Assembly: GCA_963582345.1 (NCBI GenBank)
Contig: CAUZSN010000143.1
Span: 1-6,427, forward strand
DNA length: 6,427 bases
Direction: 5' to 3'
DNA from: CAUZSN01 sp963582345
GTDB taxonomy: Bacteria > Planctomycetota > Planctomycetia > Planctomycetales > Planctomycetaceae
Positions 1-5,574 of the stretch are shown piece by piece (position 1 is the stretch's first letter; each line of letters opens with the position of its first letter). The notes beneath the pieces were generated by a model. The model saw nothing but the letters and a program-made list of their open reading frames with translations, ran no database searches and had not been told where the DNA came from. The translations under genes and the position numbers were made by a program.

Positions 1-25
1 CCTTAAGCTCGTCTGGCACGTTCAT
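1..25 (-). CDS. gcvH: Possible 5' end of gcvH (glycine cleavage H protein), cut by window edge
   Basis: Reading leftward from an ATG at 25, the eight visible codons give MNVPDELK and run off the window. From memory, E. coli GcvH begins MSNVPAELKY, so this is a close match to the conserved first residues of H protein, the lipoyl-carrying shuttle of the glycine cleavage system. It lies 79 bases downstream of metF on the same strand. The context fits, because the glycine cleavage system produces 5,10-methylene-THF, the substrate of MetF. No strong ribosome binding site is visible. Eight residues are too few for a firm call; this is an inference. Confidence 0.35.
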
Positions 26-104
26 CGTAGCACAGGCACATATGTCAGTCAAAAAACAACAGACGGATGACATCTGCGCGACAACTTTTAACTGCAATTT
101 CGGC

Positions 105-1010
105 TTAAACGCAATCGATGTGGCTTGGCCGTGTGTCCAGTGCGTTCAGAATTTTTTCGCAAGCCTGGAAACGATTGAGGACGTAAAAGTGGATTCCCGG
201 CACGCCTTGATCAATCAATCCGCGACATTGCCGGACGGCGTGATCAACTCCGATTTCGAACTGAGTCCGTTTATCATCTTGAACAGCTTCCAATTTCGAC
301 GCCAGTTGGTCAGGAAATGTGACGCCGCACATCGAGGTAATCCGTCTGATCATAGCGAACTGAGTCATCGGCATTATTCCAGGAATTAATGGCACGCAAA
401 TCCCGGCACGCTCGCAACGCTCGCGAAAATTGAAGAAGTTGGCGTTGACGTAGAACAGTTGAGTGAAAACGGCATCGGCTCCAGCATCGACTTTACGCTT
501 CAGATTATCCAGATCCGTTTGCGGTTCGGACGCTTCCTGATGCATCTCGGGGTAACCGGCTACTCCAATGCCGAGATCCGGATGATGTTCGCGAATCAGG
601 CCGACCAGCTCATTCGCAAAGCGCAGTCCCCGTGGGACCGGCCGAAATGTCTCCTGTCCATCTGGCGGGTCCCCACGCAGCGCCATGATGTTTCGCAGCC
701 CGCTGTGCTTTGCGAGGGACAGCCAATCAATGATGTCATCGCATGTGGATACGACGCAGGTCAAGTGAGCCGTCGCGGTTAATTTGTACCGCTTTTGGAC
801 TTCAACACATAAATCGATCGTTCTCGTCCGCGTACTACCGTTAGCTTCGTATGCACACGAGACGAACGCCGGCTGGTACGCAGCCAGCCGGGCTAACGTC
901 CGAAACAGGACATCATCACCAGTCGAAGTCTTTGGCGGAAACACCTCGACAGAAAGCGCAAAGTCCTGCTCTCGATAGATGTCTCGAATACACGCGGGTG
1001 AACTATTCAC
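105..1010 (-). CDS. metF: 5,10-methylenetetrahydrofolate reductase (MetF)
   Basis: This cytoplasmic flavoenzyme reduces 5,10-methylene-THF to 5-methyl-THF, the methyl donor for methionine synthesis. The 301-residue product is close to the usual bacterial length of about 295 and is a single TIM barrel. Visible family marks are LSVEVFPPKT at 19-28 with the catalytic Glu22 (Glu28 in E. coli), the AHLTC strand at 81-85, NIMALRGDPP at 107-116 with Asp114 (Asp120 in E. coli), AGYPEMH at 152-158, FTQLFY at 183-188 with the folate-contacting Gln185, and PGIMPMT in the C-terminal third. The start is GTG at 1010. The frame stays open upstream to a stop at 1185-1187 but has no other ATG, GTG or TTG, and nearby ATG 1012 is out of frame. 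No Shine-Dalgarno is seen. Regulation is unclear; a dyad-rich leader lies upstream. Confidence 0.95.
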   Translation of the reverse strand: MNSSPACIRDIYREQDFALSVEVFPPKTSTGDDVLFRTLARLAAYQPAFVSCAYEANGSTRTRTIDLCVEVQKRYKLTATAHLTCVVSTCDDIIDWLSLAKHSGLRNIMALRGDPPDGQETFRPVPRGLRFANELVGLIREHHPDLGIGVAGYPEMHQEASEPQTDLDNLKRKVDAGADAVFTQLFYVNANFFNFRERCERAGICVPLIPGIMPMTQFAMIRRITSMCGVTFPDQLASKLEAVQDDKRTQFEIGVDHAVRQCRGLIDQGVPGIHFYVLNRFQACEKILNALDTRPSHIDCV

Positions 1011-1031
1011 ATTCGGAGGATTCTGTTTGCT

Positions 1032-1250
1032 ATGACCGAACTGGAGACAACCGTAATACTGCCCGTGAGTACAGACGAAACCAGAAACTGTTTCAAAATT
1101 CTCGTCAAAGGGCGTGTTGGCAACCCGGGCACCGTTAAAGTAATTGTAACACTTCAGCCAAGTGAAGTCGGACGGCTGTTTCGCTCAACGATTACGGTTA
1201 AATTGTTACAACTAATTCAAACTGCAGAGATTTATTGCTCCACATGCTGA
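1032..1250 (+). CDS. Doubtful 72-residue hypothetical ORF
   Basis: An ATG at 1032 follows a strong GGAGG at 1015-1019, at a rather long spacing of 12 bases. The frame encodes 72 residues ending in Cys-Ser-Thr-Cys. I see no recognisable domain, signal peptide or membrane segment; the middle is a basic, valine-rich stretch. Only 21 bases separate its start from the divergent metF start, leaving no room for two ordinary promoters, which argues against it. It is listed because of the ribosome-binding-site match. It could equally be chance inside the metF leader. Confidence 0.15.
   Translation: MTELETTVILPVSTDETRNCFKILVKGRVGNPGTVKVIVTLQPSEVGRLFRSTITVKLLQLIQTAEIYCSTC
1144..1211. repeat. Nested inverted repeats in the metF upstream region
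   Basis: TTGTAACA at 1144-1151 is exactly complementary to TGTTACAA at 1204-1211. Directly inside the left arm is a second dyad, ACTTCA at 1151-1156 with TGAAGT at 1163-1168 (6-base loop). The right arm is part of the short palindrome TTGTTACAA (1203-1211). On the metF transcript this could fold as a closing helix over an inner hairpin. On DNA the arms could be protein-binding half sites. No known riboswitch consensus was recognised, so the function is open. Confidence 0.35.
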
Positions 1251-1486
1251 GAATTCATCTATACAACAGTATTCGGAGTCGATAACGGGACCGCGAGTTT
1301 TAGTGTGCGAATGTCTTCGAAACAATCGACAATCCTTGATTGCTGATGTCAAATTGCTATGCGATTAAACCGTTGATGAAAGGCCTCCAGTCCCCCTGGC
1401 AATTGACTCGGCTGTACGTTGATTGCCGTTGCAGAATATTGCTCATTTTGCTACAAGCTCGCTTTCCTGACGGTGACCGACCAGTG

Positions 1487-1516
1487 TTGTCACAGAATTC
1501 TAATCTCCGACATAAA
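1487..1516 (+). promoter_or_regulatory. Weak candidate sigma70 promoter for the acyl carrier protein gene
   Basis: TTGTCA at 1487-1492 (five of six bases of the -35 consensus), an 18-base spacer, and CATAAA at 1511-1516 (four of six of the -10 consensus). It would start transcription around 1523, some 110 bases ahead of the acyl carrier protein start. AT-rich upstream DNA makes chance matches likely. Confidence 0.2.
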
Positions 1517-1521
1517 CTCAA

Positions 1522-1629
1522 ATGATACTTAAAGATGTGATCGATGGCGACGCCTTCATTCGACATCCTGACCGATGGATACATCGACCTGCCACGGTCT
1601 GCAGAGCAACCCTGACATCGTTAAGGTAA
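1522..1629 (+). CDS. Possible 35-codon upstream ORF ahead of the acyl carrier protein gene
   Basis: ATG 1522 opens a 35-residue frame that ends at TAA 1627-1629, five bases before the preferred acyl carrier protein start. It overlaps the alternative ATG at 1629 as TAATG. The peptide begins MILKDVIDGDAF and is rich in Arg, with no recognised domain or transmembrane stretch. No clear Shine-Dalgarno precedes it. If translated, it could couple to the downstream gene. It could also be chance. Confidence 0.18.
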   Translation: MILKDVIDGDAFIRHPDRWIHRPATVCRATLTSLR

Positions 1630-1634
1630 TGAGC

Positions 1635-1946
1635 ATGGAACGCTCGGATATTGTCGAATTGATTGTCGAATCGGTTCAGGAAATTGCCGCGATTCAGGTC
1701 CCGCCAATCAGACATGAGGTCAGTGATCAGTCTCGCCTGTATGGCAAACATGGTTGTTTTGATTCCCTGGGGCTGGTGTCTGTGATTCTGGGATTGGAGC
1801 AAAAAGTCAACGATCGACTGGAAACGACAATCTCCATCGCAGACGAGCGAGCAATGTCACAACAAAATAGCCCTTTCCGCACGGTGGGTAGCTTAGCAGA
1901 TTACGTCTTATTGCTGATTCAGGATCAACTGCGTCAGGCGGCTTAG
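1635..1946 (+). CDS. Stand-alone acyl carrier protein (phosphopantetheine-binding)
   Basis: Small carrier protein expected to bear 4'-phosphopantetheine and shuttle an acyl group in the cytoplasm. From this start it has 103 residues. The FDSLGLV motif at 42-48 carries Ser44 as the predicted attachment site, and the flanks are helical as in the family (residues 1-21, 48-62 and 86-101). The stretch from ISIADERAMSQ through SPFRTVGSLADYV (66-91) is, from memory, typical of carrier proteins in O-antigen and exopolysaccharide loci rather than the acidic housekeeping AcpP. The start was chosen at 1635 because AAGG at 1623-1626 sits 8 bases before it; ATGs at 1629 and 1575 are in frame but less well placed. 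The next plus-strand genes are the membrane SDR and GT4, suggesting a role in modifying a surface sugar or lipid. The acyl group and partner ligase are not in the window. Confidence 0.85.
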   Translation: MERSDIVELIVESVQEIAAIQVPPIRHEVSDQSRLYGKHGCFDSLGLVSVILGLEQKVNDRLETTISIADERAMSQQNSPFRTVGSLADYVLLLIQDQLRQAA

Positions 1947-1966
1947 ACCGACAGATTTTCGGAGCG

Positions 1967-2004
1967 GCAGATCACCGAACCTGTCAAAAAACCCCTTGAT
2001 CTGC
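1967..2004. repeat. 8-bp perfect inverted repeat downstream of the acyl carrier protein gene
   Basis: GCAGATCA at 1967-1974 pairs exactly with TGATCTGC at 1997-2004 across a 22-base loop. It begins 20 bases after the acyl carrier protein stop. No T-run follows the right arm, so it is a poor intrinsic terminator. Its right arm overlaps the -35 box of the promoter at 1996-2023, so an operator is an equally reasonable reading. Confidence 0.55.
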
Positions 2005-2023
2005 ATAGCACGTTGAATATAAT
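1996..2023 (+). promoter_or_regulatory. Candidate sigma70 promoter for the epimerase-glycosyltransferase operon
   Basis: TTGATC at 1996-2001 (four of six -35 bases, with TTGA intact), a 16-base spacer and a perfect TATAAT at 2018-2023. Transcription would start near 2030, at the edge of a pyrimidine run (CTCTCTCT). The location suits the rightward gene at 2217 and would make it independent of the acyl carrier protein gene. The right arm of the 1967-2004 inverted repeat covers the -35, suggesting control by a DNA-binding protein. Confidence 0.5.
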
Positions 2024-2216
2024 TCGCCTCTCTCTCTGAGCAAGTCTTTCAGAATTTCTCCAATTTCTACCCCAGATTAAAACCACTTCACCTCGACTAA
2101 AATGGTTGTCGACAAAGACGGCCGTGGAATACGTTCGCTACCCCGAGGAAGCATGGTTTGTACAACCAGTTGAAGCTAAAGTGCAAAAGGCATCTTAAAA
2201 CCAGCCTAGGACGAAG
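2024..2216 (+). other. Long untranslated leader with a 23-codon upstream ORF
   Basis: If the promoter at 1996-2023 is used, the epimerase transcript has about 185 bases before its start. The leader holds a short frame at 2102-2173 (ATG to TGA, 23 codons) with a second in-frame ATG at 2153 preceded by GAGGA (2144-2148). A small dyad, TGGTT/AACCA, lies at 2154-2158 and 2164-2168. No known riboswitch was recognised. Confidence 0.3.
2208..2211 (+). promoter_or_regulatory. Ribosome binding site for the membrane epimerase gene
   Basis: AGGA five bases before ATG 2217, in the sequence CCTAGGACGAAG. It supports this ATG over the internal Met codons at residues 18, 25 and 31, which would cut into the first membrane helix. 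Confidence 0.5.
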
Positions 2217-3791
2217 ATGAAGACACGATCCGAGGAGCTATGGTCGCGTCTGTTTGGGACAGCACGAATGCGCAGCGTTCTAGTGCGCATGGCCGTTGAT
2301 TTTTCAATGGCCAATGTCGTACTTATCGGCGCGGCAGCGCTGCGATTACTCGTATCTGGAAAAATTTCTATCGACAATCCGGTTGGGACGCTAATTGGCC
2401 GAGTCAATTCCATCTATTTCATCCATGCCGGCTGGTTCGCATGTTCGGCCTTGGTGCTGTTTGCTGTCAGCGGAGTCTACAAGCCGGTTCTCAGTTCGCA
2501 GTTCCGCAGGAGACTTTGGAACGTTGGCCACGCCAGTGCAGTTGGATTGCTCTTGCACTTGATAGTTGGAGCGATTGCGCCGTCGCGATGGCTATCGACC
2601 TTGGAGGTTGCGGTCCCGGCGTGGTGCTTGTTGTGTGTCGCGGTGGCCGGCACTCGGTTTTCCAGAATGTACGTCGGTTCGCGCTATCGCATGATTCCTC
2701 GAAACGGAAACGGCGGCGGCAAGATCGAGGATATCCTGGTAGTCGGCGGAGCGGGATATATTGGATCCATGTTGACGCGGCAACTCTTATATGCCGGTTA
2801 TCGTGTCCGCATTCTAGATTTACAACTGTTTGGCATCGATTCGCTTGCCAATGTGCTGTCACATCCGCGTTTGGAAGTCATGCGAGGGGATTTCCGTAAC
2901 ATCGAGGACGTCGTGCGATCCTTGCACGGCGTTGATGCCGTGGTGCACCTCGCGGCAATCGTTGGAGACCCGGCGTGTGCTCTGGACGGTGAGACAACGA
3001 TTGCGGTGAATTACGCGGCTGCCAATTTGATATCCCAACTGGCCCAAGCCAATGGCATCTCGCGATTCGTGTTTGCGTCGACATGTAGCGTATATGGAGC
3101 GTCGGACGACATTCGTGACGAACATTCCAAGCTGAACCCCGTCTCACTCTATGCGACGACGAAAATCGATGCCGAGCGTGCCTTGATGGAAGCAGCCGAC
3201 GACGTATTCCAGCCGACGATACTACGGTTCGCTACAGCGTACGGTTGGTCACATCGACCTCGCTTCGATCTGGTAGCCAATCTGCTCAGTGCCCAAGCAG
3301 TAACTGATGGGAAAATTAAAATCTTTAATGGCGAACAGTGGCGACCATTCATCCACGCTCGCGATATCGCCAATGCCTGTCTGATGACATTGGAAGCGCC
3401 GCTGAATAAAGTCGGAGGGCAGATATTCAACGTCGGCGACGATACTGAGAACTACACTCTTCAGCAATTGGGCCAAATTGTCGCCGAAGCCCATCCCGAA
3501 ACTACGATCGAAGAGATTCGCAACGACGAGGATCTCAGGAACTACCGGGTCAGTTTCAACAAAATTCGACACGTTCTGGGATTTCGGGCGCGAGTCACCC
3601 TGAAAGACGGAATTCAGGAAATTGTCAATGCCGTCCGTTCGGGCCAAGTAGTTGACTGGCGTGATCCTGTCTACAGTAATCTGCGACACCTGGAAGGAGC
3701 CGGCTTGAACGTCCTGAAATTCGAACGCGGCGAGAGTAAGGACGTCGACGAGATGCTGGTCACTCGAAGATTTCTGGAAAAAGCCGCGTAG
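2217..3791 (+). CDS. Membrane-anchored NAD-dependent sugar epimerase/dehydratase (CapD-like membrane domain fused to GalE-type SDR)
   Basis: The 524-residue product has two parts. Residues about 20-150 contain four hydrophobic segments (near 21-46, 66-87, 103-122 and 129-146), recalling the N-terminal membrane domain of CapD/WbpM/PglF proteins, including an early Asp28 and a later LR pair. Residues about 170-480 are an extended SDR: Rossmann motif GGAGYIG (177-183), Asp201 ending strand 2, HLAA (244-247), ASTCSVYG (287-294) with Thr289 in the place of the catalytic Ser, YATTK with Tyr312 and Lys316, and RPFIHARDIA (376-385). The complete Tyr-Lys pair and the GalE-like order suggest epimerase, dehydratase or reductase action on a nucleotide sugar at the inner membrane face; the substrate cannot be read from sequence. 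A tail of about 45 residues follows. GT4 starts 58 bases downstream, probably in the same operon. It is not a typical CapD 4,6-dehydratase. Confidence 0.9.
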   Translation: MKTRSEELWSRLFGTARMRSVLVRMAVDFSMANVVLIGAAALRLLVSGKISIDNPVGTLIGRVNSIYFIHAGWFACSALVLFAVSGVYKPVLSSQFRRRLWNVGHASAVGLLLHLIVGAIAPSRWLSTLEVAVPAWCLLCVAVAGTRFSRMYVGSRYRMIPRNGNGGGKIEDILVVGGAGYIGSMLTRQLLYAGYRVRILDLQLFGIDSLANVLSHPRLEVMRGDFRNIEDVVRSLHGVDAVVHLAAIVGDPACALDGETTIAVNYAAANLISQLAQANGISRFVFASTCSVYGASDDIRDEHSKLNPVSLYATTKIDAERALMEAADDVFQPTILRFATAYGWSHRPRFDLVANLLSAQAVTDGKIKIFNGEQWRPFIHARDIANACLMTLEAPLNKVGGQIFNVGDDTENYTLQQLGQIVAEAHPETTIEEIRNDEDLRNYRVSFNKIRHVLGFRARVTLKDGIQEIVNAVRSGQVVDWRDPVYSNLRHLEGAGLNVLKFERGESKDVDEMLVTRRFLEKAA

Positions 3792-3849
3792 CATAACGGT
3801 GATTTCGTAGGACCACGTTCTGAAACCAACGAACACCGGAACCGCCAGC

Positions 3850-5061
3850 ATGCACGTCTTATTTGTTCACAAGAACTTCCCCGCCCAGTTCGGCCACATC
3901 GCCAACTACTTGATAAAAAATCAAGGGTTTCAGTGTTCGTTCGTGTGCGAACTACCACCCGGAAATTTCGACGGTATTCAGCGTGTGCAATACCGCCTTG
4001 ACGGTGGGGCAACCAAGACAGTGCATCACTGCAGCCGAACCTTCGAAAATGCCACCTGGCATTCGCACGCCATCTACGAAGCAATGAAGGCGCATCCGAA
4101 AATCCAGCCGGACTTGGTCGTCGGCCACAGCGGATTCGGATCAACCATATTTCTCGAAGAATTGTACGACTGTCCGATTATTAATTACTTCGAATACTTT
4201 TATCGCGGACACAATTCGGACCTTGATTTTAGGCATGAGTATCCGGCTAAAGAGCTGGACGTGCTGCGTTCGCACACGCGCAACGCCATGATCCTATTGG
4301 ATCTTCAGACTTGTACGACCGGATACATTCCGACCGACTGGCAACGCAGCCTGTTTCCGGAGGAGTACCAATATAAACTGGAAACGATTTTTGACGGCAT
4401 CGACACCAATGTCTGGTACCGCCGTAAAAGCGTCCCCCGACTAATCGGCAACCGCGAGATCCCCCAAAACACACGGATCGTGACGTACGTTTCACGCGGC
4501 TTCGAATCGATGCGCGGCTTCGATATTTTTATGAAGATCGCCAAACGAATCTGCGATTCGCGGCCAGACGTTTTGTTTGTGTGCACCGGTTCCGATAGAG
4601 TCTGCTACGGTGGCGACTTGAACCGCATAAAGGAAAAGACGTTTCGCGAGCACGTCCTTAACCACGACAACTACGACCTCGACCGATTCATCTTCACCGG
4701 GCGTGTTCCACCACGGCAACTCGCCAACATCCTGAGTCTCAGCGATCTGCACATCTATCTGACGGTGCCATTCGTTCTGAGTTGGTCCATGATGAATGCG
4801 ATGGCGTGCGGCTGCACGGTGCTAGCTTCCGATACGGCGCCCGTGCGGGACGTAATTCAGCATGAACAAAACGGACTGTTGGCCGAGTTCTACGACATCG
4901 ATCGCTTTACCGAATTCGCGCTGAACGTGCTGAAAGATCCAGCGGTCTACCGTCCGCTGGGAGCCGCTGGGACAGAGACAATTCTGGACAACTTCAGCCT
5001 GGACAAGACACTTCCAAAATTGCTTGCGTTGTACGAGCGAACGCTGGGCGTTGCAAGTTGA
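3850..5061 (+). CDS. Glycosyltransferase family 4 (GT-B fold)
   Basis: Transfers a sugar from a nucleotide donor to a glycan or lipid acceptor at the cytoplasmic face. The 403 residues form two Rossmann-like halves. The N-terminal half (1-180), with MHVLFVHKNFPAQF at 1-14, HSGFGS at 93-98 and IPTDWQRSLFP at 160-170, resembles the Glyco_trans_4_3 family, recalled from memory. The donor half has FDGID (181-185), VSRGFESMRGFD (214-225), TGSDRVCYGG (246-255), FTGRVP (282-287) and a SDLHIYLTVPFVLSWSMMNAMACGC stretch at 298-322. The usual EX7E glutamates are absent here: the position before AMACG is Asn316 (codon 4795-4797), and its partner eight residues earlier is Phe308. There is no clear Shine-Dalgarno before ATG 3850, only a weak CGGA. 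It follows the membrane epimerase by 58 bases, which may supply its donor or modify its product. Donor and acceptor are unknown. Confidence 0.92.
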   Translation: MHVLFVHKNFPAQFGHIANYLIKNQGFQCSFVCELPPGNFDGIQRVQYRLDGGATKTVHHCSRTFENATWHSHAIYEAMKAHPKIQPDLVVGHSGFGSTIFLEELYDCPIINYFEYFYRGHNSDLDFRHEYPAKELDVLRSHTRNAMILLDLQTCTTGYIPTDWQRSLFPEEYQYKLETIFDGIDTNVWYRRKSVPRLIGNREIPQNTRIVTYVSRGFESMRGFDIFMKIAKRICDSRPDVLFVCTGSDRVCYGGDLNRIKEKTFREHVLNHDNYDLDRFIFTGRVPPRQLANILSLSDLHIYLTVPFVLSWSMMNAMACGCTVLASDTAPVRDVIQHEQNGLLAEFYDIDRFTEFALNVLKDPAVYRPLGAAGTETILDNFSLDKTLPKLLALYERTLGVAS

Positions 5062-5067
5062 ATTTGT

Positions 5068-5106
5068 ATTGAGTATGCGAATCAATGTGACCAGATTGAA
5101 TACGCG
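5068..5106. repeat. Imperfect 12-base direct repeat in the convergent intergenic gap
   Basis: ATTGAGTATGCG at 5068-5079 recurs as ATTGAATACGCG at 5095-5106, with two differences. The gap between the two convergent genes has only a weak 5-bp dyad (TCAAT 5082-5086, ATTGA 5095-5099), and no GC-rich stem with a T-run is seen. No bidirectional terminator can be supported. Confidence 0.3.
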
Positions 5107-5114
5107 CACAATTC

Positions 5115-5531
5115 TCAACAGCGGTGACCACTTTGAGTTGCCCGATTAACGAGCATATCAATCACGGGCTGGTTAGCCCTGGGAAATTTCATCGATGGGA
5201 GTTCCAACACAGGCACCCAATGAAAACTGCGATATTTGTCGGCCACAAAATCGAGGTGTGCGGGCTGACACAGCCAAAAGTGCAAATCAACCTTGCCATA
5301 CGTGTATTGGAAGGTTCCGCTGAACAGCAACTCAATTGTTTCGACAAGTAGGCCAGTCTCTTCAAAACATTCTCGCCGAGCACAATCGACAGGAGTCTCG
5401 CCAACTTCGCACTTGCCGCCCGGAAATTCCGCCAGCTCCGCAAGTGGTTCATCGCTGCCGCGAATGCCCACTAGATAGCAGTCGTTTTTCTCAACGACAG
5501 CGACACCGATTGCTGTTGGCTGCGTTGTCAT
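5115..5531 (-). CDS. Nudix hydrolase, MutT-like
   Basis: Predicted to hydrolyse a nucleoside diphosphate linked to another group, such as an oxidised nucleoside triphosphate; the actual substrate is unknown. The full Nudix box (G-x5-E-x7-R-E-x-x-E-E-x-G-hydrophobic) is at residues 39-61, with Gly39, Glu45, Arg53, Glu54, Glu57, Glu58 and Gly60 all present, so magnesium-dependent catalysis should be intact. The preceding EFPGG is typical of MutT-type members. Length from ATG 5531 is 138, normal for the family. The frame is open to ATG 5654, but that extension overlaps the end of fabI, lacks domain character and would be atypical. No Shine-Dalgarno is clear; the gene starts 43 bases after the fabI stop and is probably co-transcribed with it. 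Confidence 0.9.
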   Translation of the reverse strand: MTTQPTAIGVAVVEKNDCYLVGIRGSDEPLAELAEFPGGKCEVGETPVDCARRECFEETGLLVETIELLFSGTFQYTYGKVDLHFWLCQPAHLDFVADKYRSFHWVPVLELPSMKFPRANQPVIDMLVNRATQSGHRC

Positions 5532-5574
5532 CGACCGTTTTGAGAAGACAAGGTCACAACTAGTGAATGGTTCG

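Larger units (their letters stand above)
1011..1634. other. Divergent intergenic region between metF and the acyl carrier protein gene
   Basis: About 620 bases with no convincing long gene. They must hold the metF promoter (leftward) and the promoter of the acyl carrier protein gene (rightward). Contents noted are a GGAGG at 1015-1019 before a 72-codon frame (1032-1250), an 11-base hyphenated palindrome GAAACTGTTTC at 1084-1094, nested inverted repeats at 1144-1211, a minus-strand TACAAT (-10-like) at 1143-1148 without a good -35, a possible rightward promoter at 1487-1516, a 35-codon frame at 1522-1629 and overlapping small hairpins at 1570-1599. I recognise no SAM, SAH or cobalamin riboswitch consensus and no tRNA. 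The part from about 1251 to 1480 shows nothing I can name. Confidence 0.6.

Noticed and set aside
42..389. 115-codon plus-strand frame opposite metF
   Set aside because: It lies almost wholly antisense to the well-supported metF and has no recognisable domain.
1340..1525. 61-codon plus-strand frame in the divergent intergenic region
   Set aside because: No ribosome binding site, no domain and irregular composition; probably chance.
1967..2004. Intrinsic terminator for the acyl carrier protein gene
   Set aside because: The 22-base loop is large, the stem is not GC-rich and no T-run follows; it was kept as an inverted repeat and possible operator instead.
2441..2899. 152-codon plus-strand frame inside the membrane epimerase gene
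   Set aside because: It is an out-of-frame shadow; the main frame carries continuous membrane and SDR motifs across it.
3249..3851. 200-codon minus-strand frame opposite the epimerase gene
   Set aside because: It is antisense to the conserved SDR domain with no domain of its own; high-GC coding strands often leave such open frames.
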